DNA from: Herbaspirillum sp. LeCh32-8
GTDB taxonomy: Bacteria; Pseudomonadota; Gammaproteobacteria; Burkholderiales; Burkholderiaceae_D
NCBI RefSeq assembly: GCF_017814915.1
Contig: NZ_JAGIPZ010000001.1
Span: 327,892 to 391,891, forward strand
Direction: 5' to 3'
DNA length: 64,000 bases
Under the pieces are notes generated by a model. The model was not told the origin of the DNA. It made no database searches and worked only from the letters and a program-made list of their open reading frames with translations. Positions 17,377 through 26,084 of this stretch are shown piece by piece; position 1 is the first letter of the stretch, and each line of letters begins with the position of its first letter. Position numbers and translations under genes: made by a program.

Positions 17377-18768
17377 ATGAGCGAGCTCAAGATTTACAAC
17401 ACGCTGGCGCGTGATAAGCAGACCTTTTCCCCGATCGAACCAGGCAAGGTGCGCTTGTACGTGTGCGGCATGACCGTCTATGACTATTGCCATATCGGCC
17501 ATGCGCGCGTGCTGGTGGTGTTCGATCTGGTGCAGCGCTGGTTGCGCGCCTCTGGCTACGACGTAACCTATGTGCGCAATATCACCGACATCGATGACAA
17601 GATCATCAAGCGCGCTCAGGAGAACGGCGAGACCATCCATCAACTGACCGAGCGCTTCATCGCCGCCATGAACGAGGACGCCGACGCCCTCGGCGTGCAG
17701 CGCCCCGACCATGAGCCGCGCGCCACGCAATACGTGCCGCAGATGCTGGCGCTGATCGACAAGCTGGAAAAGAACGGCCTGGCCTACAAGGCGACCGACG
17801 GCGACGTCAATTACTCCGTGCGCGACTTCCCGGGCTATGGCAAGTTGTCTGGCAAGTCGCTGGACGACCTGCGCGCCGGCGAGCGCGTGGACGTCAACAC
17901 CGGCAAGCGCGATCCGCTGGACTTCGTGTTGTGGAAGGCCGCCAAGGCGGGCGAACCGGACGAAGCCAAGTGGGATTCGCACTGGGGCTGCGGCCGTCCC
18001 GGCTGGCACATCGAGTGCTCGGCCATGTCCAATGAGCTGCTGGGCGACCACTTCGACATCCACGGCGGCGGCCAGGACCTGCAGTTCCCTCACCACGAAA
18101 ACGAGATCGCCCAGTCCGAAGGCGCGCACCAGCACGCGTTCGTCAACTACTGGATGCACAACGGCTTCGTGCGCATCGACAACGAGAAGATGTCCAAGTC
18201 GCTGGGCAACTTCTTCACCATCCGCGACGTGCTGAAGAACTACGATCCGGAGGTGATGCGTTTCTTCATCCTGCGCGCCCACTACCGCAGCCCGCTGAAT
18301 TACTCCGATGCCCACCTGGACGACGCGCGCGGCGCCTTGACCCGCCTGTATACGGCCTTGAAGGACGTGCCGGCGGAGGCAGGCGGCCTGGATGCCGATG
18401 AGTCCCATGCGAAGCGTTTCGCCGAAGCCCTGAACGACGACTTCAACACCCCGGTGGCGATGTCGGTGCTGTTCGAGCTGGCCAACGAGGTCAACCGCGG
18501 CCGCTCGCCGCAGCTGGCGCGCCAGTTGAAGGCCCTGGGCGCCGTGATCGGCCTGCTGCAGCGCGACCCGGTCGAGTTCCTCAAGAGCGGCCCGACCGCA
18601 GCCGGCGGACTGGATGAAGGCAAGATCGAAGAGCTGATTGCCGCCCGCAAGGCGGCCAAGCAGGGCCGTGACTTCGCCGAGGCAGACCGCATCCGTGCGG
18701 AGCTCACCGCGGCCGGCATTGTCCTGGAAGACAAATCGGGCGGCCTGACCGAATGGCGGAGAGCTTGA
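17377..18768 (+). CDS. cysS: Cysteinyl-tRNA synthetase
   Basis: 463 residues, the normal length. Charges tRNA-Cys in the cytoplasm. Class I signatures are intact: [16 protein letters not shown] (HIGH) and [13 protein letters not shown] (KMSKS). Zinc-binding Cys/His are visible in [11 protein letters not shown] and in [10 protein letters not shown]. The end CysS-type domain [21 protein letters not shown] is typical. First gene of a cysS-alkA-accA-tilS block; the next gene begins 2 bases after its stop. Confidence 0.97.
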   Translation: MSELKIYNTLARDKQTFSPIEPGKVRLYVCGMTVYDYCHIGHARVLVVFDLVQRWLRASGYDVTYVRNITDIDDKIIKRAQENGETIHQLTERFIAAMNEDADALGVQRPDHEPRATQYVPQMLALIDKLEKNGLAYKATDGDVNYSVRDFPGYGKLSGKSLDDLRAGERVDVNTGKRDPLDFVLWKAAKAGEPDEAKWDSHWGCGRPGWHIECSAMSNELLGDHFDIHGGGQDLQFPHHENEIAQSEGAHQHAFVNYWMHNGFVRIDNEKMSKSLGNFFTIRDVLKNYDPEVMRFFILRAHYRSPLNYSDAHLDDARGALTRLYTALKDVPAEAGGLDADESHAKRFAEALNDDFNTPVAMSVLFELANEVNRGRSPQLARQLKALGAVIGLLQRDPVEFLKSGPTAAGGLDEGKIEELIAARKAAKQGRDFAEADRIRAELTAAGIVLEDKSGGLTEWRRA

Positions 18769-18769
18769 G

Positions 18770-19429
18770 TTGAATACCCATACCAAAACAAGTCCGGCCG
18801 ATCCCACGCTGATCGTGCCCGCCTACTGGGAAGAGGCCAAGGCTGAGCTGATGAAGCGCGACCGCATCATGCGCAAGATCATCCCCCAGTTCGGCGACCT
18901 GCAGCTAACCGTGCGCGGCGACGCCTTCACCACGCTGGCGCGCTCGGTGATCGGCCAGCAGATCTCGACCAAGGCCGCCAATGCCGTGTGGCAACGCTTC
19001 CTGGAAGCCTGTCCCAAGTGCATCCCGGCCCAGGTGATTCGCACCGGTCCGGAAGGGCTGGCCGCCTGCGGCCTGTCCAAGCGCAAGGCCGAATACATCC
19101 TCGACCTGGCCAACCATTTCAAGGCCAAGACCGTGCATCCGGACAAGTGGGCCGTGATGGAAGACGAGGAAGTCATCGCGGAAATGATCCAGATCCGCGG
19201 CATCGGCCGCTGGACAGCCGAGATGTTTTTGATATTTAATCTGCTGCGCCCGAATGTGCTGCCGCTGGACGACCTTGGGTTACTCAAGGGCATCAGCATC
19301 AGCTACTTCTCGGGCGAGCCCGTGTCGCGCAGCGACGCGCGCGAAGTCGCCGCGAACTGGGAGCCGTGGCGCACTGTTGCCACATGGTATCTCTGGCGCA
19401 GCCTGGATCCGCTGCCGTCGGATTATTGA
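18770..19429 (+). CDS. alkA: DNA-3-methyladenine glycosylase II (AlkA-like, HhH-GPD)
   Basis: 219-residue monofunctional DNA glycosylase that removes alkylated bases (3-methyladenine and similar). The helix-hairpin-helix is IQIRGIGRWTAEMFLIFNLL (about residue 139-158), and the catalytic Asp lies in VLPLDDLGLLKG. Start is TTG at 18770, only 2 bp after the cysS stop, indicating tight coupling. Shorter than E. coli AlkA because it lacks the N-terminal domain, as usual for this branch. Confidence 0.9.
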   Translation: MNTHTKTSPADPTLIVPAYWEEAKAELMKRDRIMRKIIPQFGDLQLTVRGDAFTTLARSVIGQQISTKAANAVWQRFLEACPKCIPAQVIRTGPEGLAACGLSKRKAEYILDLANHFKAKTVHPDKWAVMEDEEVIAEMIQIRGIGRWTAEMFLIFNLLRPNVLPLDDLGLLKGISISYFSGEPVSRSDAREVAANWEPWRTVATWYLWRSLDPLPSDY

Positions 19430-19573
19430 TACCGGGGAATGAGGGGCGGGTTCGCTGCCATAGCTGGTGTATACTCCGCTCCTCGCAAGATTGAAGGCAA
19501 ACCGATGCAGCCGCTCCAACCCGCATTCTGGCGGGCCTTGCAGCGCCATCGGACTTGTTGAAAAAGGAACACA

Positions 19574-20554
19574 ATGAGTAAATCGACAACGACTTTTCTG
19601 GGCTTCGAGCAGGCCATCGCCGAGCTGGATGCCAAGATCGAAGAGTTGCGTTTTGTGCAGGACGACTCGGCGGTCGACATCTCGGAAGAGATCGAGCGCC
19701 TGGTCAAGAAAAGCCAGCAGCTGACCAAGGACATCTACGCCAAGCTCACGCCCTGGCAGGTTTCGCAGATCGCCCGCCACCCGCAACGTCCGTACACCAT
19801 GGACTACGTGCGCGAGTGCTTCACCGACTTCCACGAATTGCACGGCGACCGCACCTTTGCGGACGACCAATCCATCGTCGGCGGTCTGGCCCGCTTCAAC
19901 GGCCAGGCTTGCATGGTGATCGGCCACCAGAAGGGGCGCGACACAAAGGAACGCGCGATGCGCAACTTCGGCATGCCCAAACCGGAAGGCTATCGCAAGG
20001 CGATGCGCCTGATGAAGGTTGCCGAAAAATTCAATTTACCGATTTTTACCTTCGTCGACACCCCGGGCGCATTCCCCGGCATCGACGCTGAAGAGCGCGG
20101 CCAGTCCGAAGCCATCGGCCACAACCTGTACGTGATGGCCGAGCTGAAGGTGCCGCTGATCGCCACCATCATCGGCGAAGGCGGCTCCGGCGGCGCGCTG
20201 GCGATTGCCGTGGGCGACTCGGTGCTGATGCTGCAATACGCGACCTACTCGGTGATCTCGCCGGAAGGCTGCGCTTCCATCCTGTGGAAGACCGCCGACC
20301 GCGCCGCCGACGCCGCCGAAGCGCTGGGCCTGACCGCGCATCGCCTGAAGGCGATCGGCCTGATCGACAAGATCGTCAACGAACCGCTGGGCGGCGCCCA
20401 TCGTGATCCCAAGCAAATGGCAGGCCTGTTGAAGCGTGCACTGTCGGATACGCTGCGTCAGTTCCAGGGCGTCAAGACCAAGGAATTGCTGGCGGCCCGT
20501 CACGAGAAGCTGATGGCCTACGGCAAGTTCAAGGAATTGAACTCGGCCGAGTAA
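19574..20554 (+). CDS. accA: Acetyl-CoA carboxylase carboxyltransferase subunit alpha
   Basis: 326 residues. With AccD it transfers carboxyl from biotin to acetyl-CoA, giving malonyl-CoA for fatty acid synthesis. Core motifs: [20 protein letters not shown] and [17 protein letters not shown] (oxyanion/CoA site). The N-terminus [20 protein letters not shown] is the usual coiled start. Strong ribosome site (AAAGGA) before the ATG. Located between alkA and tilS, the usual betaproteobacterial order. Confidence 0.97.
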   Translation: MSKSTTTFLGFEQAIAELDAKIEELRFVQDDSAVDISEEIERLVKKSQQLTKDIYAKLTPWQVSQIARHPQRPYTMDYVRECFTDFHELHGDRTFADDQSIVGGLARFNGQACMVIGHQKGRDTKERAMRNFGMPKPEGYRKAMRLMKVAEKFNLPIFTFVDTPGAFPGIDAEERGQSEAIGHNLYVMAELKVPLIATIIGEGGSGGALAIAVGDSVLMLQYATYSVISPEGCASILWKTADRAADAAEALGLTAHRLKAIGLIDKIVNEPLGGAHRDPKQMAGLLKRALSDTLRQFQGVKTKELLAARHEKLMAYGKFKELNSAE

Positions 20555-20602
20555 GCGCATCCGCTGCCTGCCCGGCTTGGCCGCACAGGGCTGAAGATCA
20601 AG

Positions 20603-20632
20603 CGCCAGCGATCATCGTCGCTGGCGTTTTTC
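20603..20632 (+). terminator. Terminator after accA
   Basis: CGCCAGCGA / TCGCTGGCG stem with a 6-base loop followed by TTTTT, 48 bp past the accA stop. Confidence 0.87.
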
Positions 20633-20639
20633 GTTTCTG

Positions 20640-20776
20640 GTGGGCTGCATATCGTCCGGTCGTGGCTTGCTCGTTGTCCGTTCGCTGTTCGTTGTTCGTT
20701 CGTCGTCCGATGATTGCCCCGGTTCACTGCCCGGCTGCGCTTGCGTCCTTGCCCGGCACCCATTACCTCCGATTTC
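20640..20776 (+). other. Spacer with GTTCGT-like low-complexity tract before tilS
   Basis: Between the accA terminator and tilS a run of imperfect GTTCGT/CGTTCGTC units (20664-20712) is visible. No gene. It may be slippage-prone; the tilS promoter should lie here but no hexamers stand out. Confidence 0.4.
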
Positions 20777-22195
20777 ATGTCCGACCATTCTTCCCATTCC
20801 GATCGATCCGCCGGCAGCGCCAAGGCGTCGCAGGCCCTGCAGCATGCCTTGTCCGGCGCGCTGCAGGCGGCCGGGCGTGATCGTGCCCACACCATTGCGC
20901 TGGCCTACAGCGGCGGGCTCGATTCGTCGGTGCTGCTCGATGTTGCCGCCGCCGATGCTGCGCGCCGTGGCGTCCGCTTGCTGGCGCTGCACGTGCACCA
21001 TGGACTGAGCTCCCATGCCGACGGCTGGCTGGCGCATTGCGAAGAGCGTTGCCGCGCGCTCGGCGTGGCGTTTCATGCCGAGCGCGTGGTGCTGGAAGGC
21101 GTGGCCGACAGCGGCGTCGAGGAGGCCGCGCGCGTGGCGCGCTACGCCGCGCTGGGACGCATGTGCCGCGCGCATGGCGCCGACGTGCTGCTGACCGCGC
21201 ATCACCTCGACGACCAGGCGGAGACCGTGTTGCTGCAACTGCTGCGCGGCAGTGGCTTGGCCGGCATGTCGGGGATGGAGGCGTTCAACAACGCGCCGGG
21301 GTTGCTGGGAGACGGCAACACGCTGGTGCTGCGCCCGTTGCTGGCGATCACGCGCGCCCAGCTGGAAGCCTATGCGGCGCAGTGCGGCCTGGCCAGCATC
21401 GAGGACGAGTCCAATGCCGATACCCGCTATGCGCGCAACGCCTTGCGACATCTGGTGATGCCGGCGCTGGGCCAATCCTTCCCCGGTTACCAGCAGCGCC
21501 TGGCGCGCGCCGCCGGCCATGCGCAGGGCGCGCAGGAACTGCTGCTGGAGGTGGCGCAACAGGATCTGCAGCGTTGCCGGCGCGACGATCACCTGCTGAT
21601 GCCGGCGCTACGCGAGTTGAGCGAGCAGCGCTTCTTCAATCTCATGCGCTACTGGTTCGCCGCACGCGGCATGCGCATGCCGTCGTCGGCGTGGATGCAC
21701 GAGATGCGCGCGCAGCTGATGCAGGCCGACGTCGAGGCGCAGCTGTGCGTTTCGCATCCCGACGGCGAGGTGCATCGCTACCGCGAGCGCGTCTTCCTGG
21801 CGCCGCGGCGCACGCCGCCGGAGGAGGGCGAGGTGATTCGATTAAAGTGGAACGGCGAGGCCCGGTTGCGCATCGACGCCTACTACGGGGCCCTGCATCT
21901 GGAGCGCATCGCCGCGGCAGATCCGCGACCCGGATTCGATGCCGCCTGGCTCGCGGCGCAACCGCTGGCGGTGCAGGGCCGCAGCGGCGGCGAGCGCGTG
22001 AAGCTGGCCGCCAACCGTCCGGCGCGCAGCCTGAAACAGCATTTCCAGAGCGCCGACGTGCCGGCCTGGGAACGTCCTTACCTGCCGTTGCTGTTCGCAG
22101 GCGATGATCTGCTGTTCGCTGCCGGCATCGGCATGGATTGCGTGCATTTCGCCGCCGGCGGCGAACGCGTCGCCATCCGCTGGCTGGCCGACTGA
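20777..22195 (+). CDS. tilS: tRNA(Ile)-lysidine synthase TilS
   Basis: 472 residues. TilS attaches lysine to C34 of tRNA-Ile(CAU), changing its decoding from AUG to AUA. The N-type PP-loop is ALAYSGGLDSSVLLDVAA, followed by LHVHHGLSSHADGW and the ADVLLTAHHLDDQAETVLLQ motif; the C-terminal TilS domains end with AGGERVAIRWLAD. The ATG at 20777 begins the Ser/His-rich leader MSDHSSHS; longer upstream frames lack support. A terminator lies between accA and tilS. Confidence 0.93.
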   Translation: MSDHSSHSDRSAGSAKASQALQHALSGALQAAGRDRAHTIALAYSGGLDSSVLLDVAAADAARRGVRLLALHVHHGLSSHADGWLAHCEERCRALGVAFHAERVVLEGVADSGVEEAARVARYAALGRMCRAHGADVLLTAHHLDDQAETVLLQLLRGSGLAGMSGMEAFNNAPGLLGDGNTLVLRPLLAITRAQLEAYAAQCGLASIEDESNADTRYARNALRHLVMPALGQSFPGYQQRLARAAGHAQGAQELLLEVAQQDLQRCRRDDHLLMPALRELSEQRFFNLMRYWFAARGMRMPSSAWMHEMRAQLMQADVEAQLCVSHPDGEVHRYRERVFLAPRRTPPEEGEVIRLKWNGEARLRIDAYYGALHLERIAAADPRPGFDAAWLAAQPLAVQGRSGGERVKLAANRPARSLKQHFQSADVPAWERPYLPLLFAGDDLLFAAGIGMDCVHFAAGGERVAIRWLAD

Positions 22196-22219
22196 GCCGA
22201 CGCGCGCATCTGAGTGCGC

Positions 22220-22261
22220 AAAAAAAATGCCGCATCAACGCCTTCGCGATGATGCGGCATC
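22220..22261 (-). terminator. Terminator after the three small Ala/Lys-rich genes
   Basis: ATGCCGCATCA arm pairs with TGATGCGGCAT on the minus strand and is followed by eight T; placed about 70 bp after the last of the three small genes. Confidence 0.8.
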
Positions 22262-22331
22262 CCAGTCATCCCTGACATGGGTGGGGCGCCGTGACGCCCC
22301 GGTATTGCTCCTTACGTTGCTACCTTGTTGC

Positions 22332-22613
22332 TTACTTCGTGGTGCTGTCTGCGGCCGGCTTGTCGGCGCCGGTGGCGTGGTCGATCTTCGCCTTGGCCTT
22401 CTTGGCGGTCTTCTTGGTTGCCTTTTTCACCTTGTGGGCTTCGGCCTTGGTGGCGGTTTCAGCCTTGGTGGCGGGGCCCGGGCCAGGGTTGGTGCCCTGG
22501 GCCGAGGCCGGGGCGGGGCTGCCAGGCGCTGCGGTCGGCGCGCCGGTTTGTGCGAACACCGGCAGGGTCAGGGCGGACAGCAGGGAAGCGACGATGATGG
22601 CTTTGGTTTTCAT
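22332..22613 (-). CDS. Small exported Ala/Lys-rich protein, third of three paralogues
   Basis: 93 residues. The signal peptide MKTKAIIVASLLSALTLPVFA is followed by an unstructured mature part rich in Ala, Pro, Lys and Thr (KKATKKTAKKAKAK). Its first 24 residues are identical to those of the gene at 22675. Composition recalls acid-shock Asr proteins (basic, disordered, periplasmic), but there is no strict domain match, so function is unknown. Same strand and order as its two paralogues; probably the distal gene of that transcript. Confidence 0.75.
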   Translation of the reverse strand: MKTKAIIVASLLSALTLPVFAQTGAPTAAPGSPAPASAQGTNPGPGPATKAETATKAEAHKVKKATKKTAKKAKAKIDHATGADKPAADSTTK

Positions 22614-22674
22614 GGTGTATTCCTTTCAGTAAGCAGTTGGCTTTGCGGTGATGCAGGTTCGGTGTTGCGTCGGA

Positions 22675-22929
22675 TTACTTGGCTTTGGCGGCGTCGGTTG
22701 CCGGCTTGGCTTCCGCGCCTGCGGCGTCCTTCTTTTCAGCCTTGTTTTCAGTCTTCTTTTCGCTCTTCTTCGCGACCTTGTGCTTGGCGTGCGAGGCCTT
22801 GGCCTTCGGTGCGGCATCGGTCGCGGCGGCGGCAGGAGCGGCTGCCGGGGCTGCGGCCCCGGTCTGTGCGAACACCGGCAGGGTCAGGGCGGACAGCAGG
22901 GAAGCGACGATGATGGCTTTGGTTTTCAT
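22675..22929 (-). CDS. Small exported Ala/Lys-rich protein, second of three paralogues
   Basis: 84 residues: the signal peptide MKTKAIIVASLLSALTLPVFA, then an Ala/Pro stretch, then a Lys/His/Glu-rich segment (KASHAKHKVAKKSEKK) and an Ala/Lys tail. The DNA encoding the signal peptide is almost identical to that of the neighbour at 22332 (one base differs over about 70), pointing to recent duplication or gene conversion. The mature part is closer to the paralogue at 23018 (both have a TDAAPKAK..HAKHK block). Function unknown; Asr-like in composition. Confidence 0.77.
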   Translation of the reverse strand: MKTKAIIVASLLSALTLPVFAQTGAAAPAAAPAAAATDAAPKAKASHAKHKVAKKSEKKTENKAEKKDAAGAEAKPATDAAKAK

Positions 22930-23017
22930 GATGCGGTTCTTTCAGAAATCGGTTGTCTTGGTGTGATTGATGCGTATTTGTTAGTGCACTGTGTGCTGGG
23001 CGCTGCGTGTGGCCCGA

Positions 23018-23302
23018 TTACTTGGTCTTGGCGGCAGCGTCTGCGGCAGGCTTGGCTTCGGCGCCGGCGGCCTTCTTGTCAGCCTTGGCTTCGGATTTCT
23101 TCTCGGTCTTTTCAGTCTTCTTTGCAGCCTTGTGCTTGGCGTGCGAGGTCTTTGCCTTGGGCGCTGCATCGGTCGCGGCAGCAGCCGGGGCCGCGGGCGT
23201 TGCTGCCGGGGCGGCGGCAGTACCGGTCTGCGCGAACACCGGCAGTGCCAGGGCGGTCAGCAGGGAGGCGACGATGACGGATTTGGCGGCTTGGGTCTTC
23301 AT
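23018..23302 (-). CDS. Small exported Ala/Lys-rich protein, first of three paralogues
   Basis: 94 residues. The signal peptide (SVIVASLLTALALPVFAQTG) is followed by an Ala/Pro/Thr linker, then ATDAAPKAKTSHAKHKAAKK, a Lys/Glu zipper-like stretch and an Ala-rich tail. No domain is recognised. AAAGGAAATTTGCC precedes the ATG, a reasonable ribosome site. As the upstream member of the three-gene minus-strand array it probably carries the promoter; about 190 bp of free DNA lies before it. Confidence 0.77.
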   Translation of the reverse strand: MKTQAAKSVIVASLLTALALPVFAQTGTAAAPAATPAAPAAAATDAAPKAKTSHAKHKAAKKTEKTEKKSEAKADKKAAGAEAKPAADAAAKTK

Positions 23303-23493
23303 GGCAAATTTCCTTTGAAAGTGTAGGTTACGCTCGGCGTTTGATTTTGCGTTGACCGCTTGTCGTTGCGCCTTACTCCCAATAACGATCTGCCGACCCG
23401 CCGGACGACATCAAAGTGTTTCATTTCATGCCAGAGTTGTAAGCAATCGTTGCCGCCATTTTTTGATCCATGCCGGTTGCCGCCGCGAGCGTC

Positions 23494-23643
23494 TCAGATG
23501 AATTTGCCGTGGCCCACCAGGCCCATGACGCCGATCACGATCAGATAGATGGCAACGATGAAGTTGAGCAGCCGCGGCGCGACCAGGATCAGGATACCGG
23601 CGATCAGCGACGCCAGCGGCGCGAGGGAAAGATGCAGGTTCAT
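23494..23643 (-). CDS. DUF3096 small membrane protein (second copy)
   Basis: 49 residues, almost entirely one hydrophobic hairpin: LAPLASLIAGILILVAPRLL and NFIVAIYLIVIGVMGLVGHG. This is the pattern of the short DUF3096 family: PLxALIAGILIL, a Pro-Lys/Arg-Leu-Leu-Asn turn and IVAIYLIxIG. Function unknown. The start ATG at 23643 has GGAGA upstream. It lies 17 bp after a paralogue and is clearly a tandem duplicate. Confidence 0.8.
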   Translation of the reverse strand: MNLHLSLAPLASLIAGILILVAPRLLNFIVAIYLIVIGVMGLVGHGKFI

Positions 23644-23660
23644 GTCGTCTCCTCGCCGGC

Positions 23661-23795
23661 TCACCCGAACAGGCCCACCAGGCCGATCACGATCAGGTAC
23701 AGCGCCACGATGTAGTTGAGCAGCTTCGGCATGGCCAGGATCAGGATGCCGGCGATCAGGGCGGCCAGCGGGCCGAAGGCGAGGTGGATGTCCAT
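23661..23795 (-). CDS. DUF3096 small membrane protein (first copy)
   Basis: 44 residues: MDIHLAFGPLAALIAGILIL, then AMPKLLNYIVALYLIVIGLV and GLFG. Same fold and spacing as the next gene: two membrane segments separated by a short basic turn. AGGAGAT lies upstream of the ATG. Inner-membrane location is inferred from hydrophobicity; the role of DUF3096 is not known. Confidence 0.8.
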   Translation of the reverse strand: MDIHLAFGPLAALIAGILILAMPKLLNYIVALYLIVIGLVGLFG

Positions 23796-23966
23796 GCTGC
23801 ATCTCCTGTTGTGTTTTGATGATGTTGAGATGCAAGACGGCGGACGAAGTTCGGGTATGGATTTCTCACCCTGATGTAGGCGAACAGGAAGTCCAGGCCT
23901 TCTTTATAATGACGGGCTTTCCCGCCAGCATCACAGCTTTAACAAAGAGGATAGAGAGGATCCCAC

Positions 23967-24626
23967 ATGGCCTATCAAACCTGGTTTGCATTTTTCGTCG
24001 CCGCCTGCGTCATCGCCATCTCGCCCGGATCGGGCGCGGTGCTGTCGATGAGTCACGGCCTGAACTATGGCGTGCGCCGCACCAGCGCCACCATCCTGGG
24101 CCTGGAGATCGCGCTGGTGGTGATCCTGATCATTGCCGGCGCCGGCGTCGGCTCGCTGCTGGTGGCCTCCGAGACTGCGTTCAACATCATCAAGGTGGCT
24201 GGCGCGTTGTACCTGATTTATCTGGGCTTCTCGCAATGGCGCGCGCCGGTACCGGCGCAGCAAGAAGGCGCCGCGCTGGATGCGGCCAATGCCAATGCCG
24301 CTGCCGCACGCGGCCAGGCCTGGTGGCAGCGTTGCATGACTGGTTTTCTCACCAACGCCACCAACCCCAAGGGCATCGTCTTCATGGTGGCGGTGCTGCC
24401 GCAGTTCATCGATCACGACCGCCCGCTTTGGCTGCAATTGCTGGTGCTGGCCGTGACCATGGTGGCGGTCGACCTGGTGGTGATGCACGGCTATGCCTTC
24501 GCGGCCAGCCGTCTGCAGCGCTTCTTCCGTAACCAGAAGGCGATCAAGGCGCAGAACCGCTTCTTCGGCGGCGTGCTGATGCTGGTGGGCGCGGGCCTGT
24601 TCTTCTTCAAGCGTTCGGCGCACTGA
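23967..24626 (+). CDS. LysE/RhtB family amino-acid exporter
   Basis: 219 residues with about six membrane segments. The family signature near the N-terminus is ISPGSGAVLSMSHGLNYGVR, followed by TSATILGLEIALVVILIIAG and ALYLIYLGFSQWR. The second half starts with GFLTNATNPKGIVFMVAVLPQF, typical of RhtB-type exporters. Substrate (threonine, homoserine, leucine or other) cannot be told. GAGAGGATC precedes the ATG. TATAAT at 23905-23910 is a possible -10. A shared terminator separates it from the PsiF-like gene. Confidence 0.9.
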   Translation: MAYQTWFAFFVAACVIAISPGSGAVLSMSHGLNYGVRRTSATILGLEIALVVILIIAGAGVGSLLVASETAFNIIKVAGALYLIYLGFSQWRAPVPAQQEGAALDAANANAAAARGQAWWQRCMTGFLTNATNPKGIVFMVAVLPQFIDHDRPLWLQLLVLAVTMVAVDLVVMHGYAFAASRLQRFFRNQKAIKAQNRFFGGVLMLVGAGLFFFKRSAH

Positions 24627-24651
24627 GCGGCGCCTCATATCTGCAGCAAAG

Positions 24652-24680
24652 AAAAAGCCCCGGCATGCCGGGGCTTTTTT
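24652..24680. terminator. Bidirectional terminator between the RhtB-type gene and the PsiF-like gene
   Basis: AAAAAGCCCCGGC / GCCGGGGCTTTTTT is a perfect inverted repeat with A and T tracts at its ends. Confidence 0.88.
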
Positions 24681-24722
24681 CATGCGGCAAGCATTGCATT
24701 GCCTTGCCTGCGGCGGCGTGAC

Positions 24723-25019
24723 TCAGGACTTGTCCTTCTTCAGGCAGGACGACATGAAGGCCTTGCGCTCGTCGCCCTTCTTGCCGGCGGCGTCGGCATT
24801 GCACTGCTTCATCTTGTCTTGCTGGGTAGCCGGCTTGGCGGGCTTATTGGACAGGCACTCCTTCATGAAGGCCTTGCGCTCGTCACCTTTCTTGTCGCCG
24901 GCGTCCTTGTTGCAGGCGCTCATCTTGTTCTGTTGCGTGTTCTGCGCCATGGCGGGAGTGGCCAGCAGCAGCGGGGTGGCCAGTGCGAATGAGGTGATGG
25001 CGATCAGCAGTTTTTTCAT
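24723..25019 (-). CDS. PsiF-repeat exported protein
   Basis: 98 residues: a signal peptide (MKKLLIAITSFALATPLLLA, cleavage near AMA-QN) and two copies of the psiF repeat. The copies are NKMSACNKDAGDKKGDERKA and DKMKQCNADAAGKKGDERKA, each continuing with FMxxCL, with two Cys per repeat that may form disulfides in the periplasm. E. coli PsiF is phosphate-starvation induced; no Pho box was recognised here. ATG at 25019 is preceded by AGGGAG; an upstream in-frame ATG has none. Function unknown. Confidence 0.87.
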   Translation of the reverse strand: MKKLLIAITSFALATPLLLATPAMAQNTQQNKMSACNKDAGDKKGDERKAFMKECLSNKPAKPATQQDKMKQCNADAAGKKGDERKAFMSSCLKKDKS

Positions 25020-25137
25020 TGGTATCTCCCTGAGGTGGATTCGAGGCGTCGGCAAACCGCAGGCGCGCTGCGCCGGATTGCAGACGAGCGCATTACAGCA
25101 TGAAAAAGTGCGGCTTGCCTAGCGATGCATGCGCGTC

Positions 25138-25530
25138 TCAGTGCGGGCAGTTCAGGTCGCCCTCCGGGCAGCCCGACAGCGCCTTGAGCTCTTGGGCGCG
25201 CTGCCGCGTTTTTTCCGCCAGGCAGGTCTGCAGGGCCATGCCGGCCGCCGAGCCCCCGGCCACGTTGGAGCTCTCGAAGCGGCAGGACAGGTCGCGGTAT
25301 TTGATCCAGGCCAGCTGGACGTCGCGGATCTGGTTTTGCTGGGTCGGGCGCAGCTTGGCGCGGTAGGCCAGGTAGGTCTGGTTCAGTTCGGCGTCGGCCT
25401 GATTCAGGTCCTGGGCCACGCAGCCGTTCATTTCGGCCTGGGTCACGGCCTTGTTGCAATCCAATGCGAAGGCGGCGCTGCCAACGCCGTATAGTGACAG
25501 TAGCAGGGCTAAGCGGGGGATGACTTTCAT
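25138..25530 (-). CDS. LprI-like protein (DUF1311), exported
   Basis: 130 residues. A signal peptide (about 1-22, cleavage near AFA-LD) is followed by the LprI pattern DCNKAVTQAEMNGCVAQDLN, ADAELNQTYLAYRAKL, VQLAWIKYRDLSCRFES and LQTCLAEKTRQRAQEL. Four Cys of this family plus two extra at the C-terminus (SGCPEGDLNCPH) suggest disulfides in the periplasm. LprI of Mycobacterium inhibits lysozyme; whether this one does is unknown. Confidence 0.85.
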   Translation of the reverse strand: MKVIPRLALLLSLYGVGSAAFALDCNKAVTQAEMNGCVAQDLNQADAELNQTYLAYRAKLRPTQQNQIRDVQLAWIKYRDLSCRFESSNVAGGSAAGMALQTCLAEKTRQRAQELKALSGCPEGDLNCPH

Positions 25531-25733
25531 CGGTGGGCTTTCTCAACTCAAGCAAGGGCAGGGGCAGGGGCAGGCGATGCGGCGCAGAATTGCCGGCGGG
25601 GAAGTCCGGACGTACGCGCCGCTGCATCGATGCGCCGGCGGGATAAAATCGGGTTTCAGTTGTCTTAGAAGAAGCTGTCCGGCCGAGGTTCTCGGCCATT
25701 TGCAACAAGCCGTATCTGAAAGGAGCATGCGCA

Positions 25734-26084
25734 ATGGGATTTACCTGGATGTCCGCCATCAAGCTGATACCGTGGGGCGACGTGGTGCAGGCCACCCCCG
25801 GCATCGTCAAGGGCGCGCGCGATCTGTGGTCGCGCACGCGCAAGGCCAAGACCGAGGTGCAGGCGCAGGATGCCGCACCGGTTGCCGGTGACTCCGCGCA
25901 GCTCGCGCAACGCATCCGCCAGCTGGAGGAAGAACAACTGGAGGCCAGCCAGCTGATCAATACGCTGGCCGAACAGAACGCCCAGCTGGTGGCCGCGATG
26001 GACAAGCTGCGCCGCCGCACGCGCGCGCTCACCGCCTTCGGCGTGCTGCTGGCGTTGGGGCTGGCGGGGCTCTGGCTGCGCTGA
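25734..26084 (+). CDS. Small coiled-coil protein with C-terminal membrane anchor
   Basis: 116 residues of unknown family. The start WMSAIKLIPWGDVVQATPGI is amphipathic. Residues about 55-90 form a coiled coil (LAQRIRQLEEEQLEASQLIN..LAEQNAQLVAAMDKLRRR), and the last 20 residues (ALTAFGVLLALGLAGLWLR) are a tail anchor. Good ribosome site (AAAGGAG). The arrangement suggests a tail-anchored inner-membrane protein facing the cytoplasm. It precedes the alcohol dehydrogenase; the first operator-like repeat begins one base after its stop codon. Confidence 0.65.
   Translation: MGFTWMSAIKLIPWGDVVQATPGIVKGARDLWSRTRKAKTEVQAQDAAPVAGDSAQLAQRIRQLEEEQLEASQLINTLAEQNAQLVAAMDKLRRRTRALTAFGVLLALGLAGLWLR

Noticed and set aside
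25020..25137. Possible Pho box upstream of the PsiF-like gene
   Set aside because: Only one half site (TTTTCAT) can be aligned; the second half does not match the consensus.
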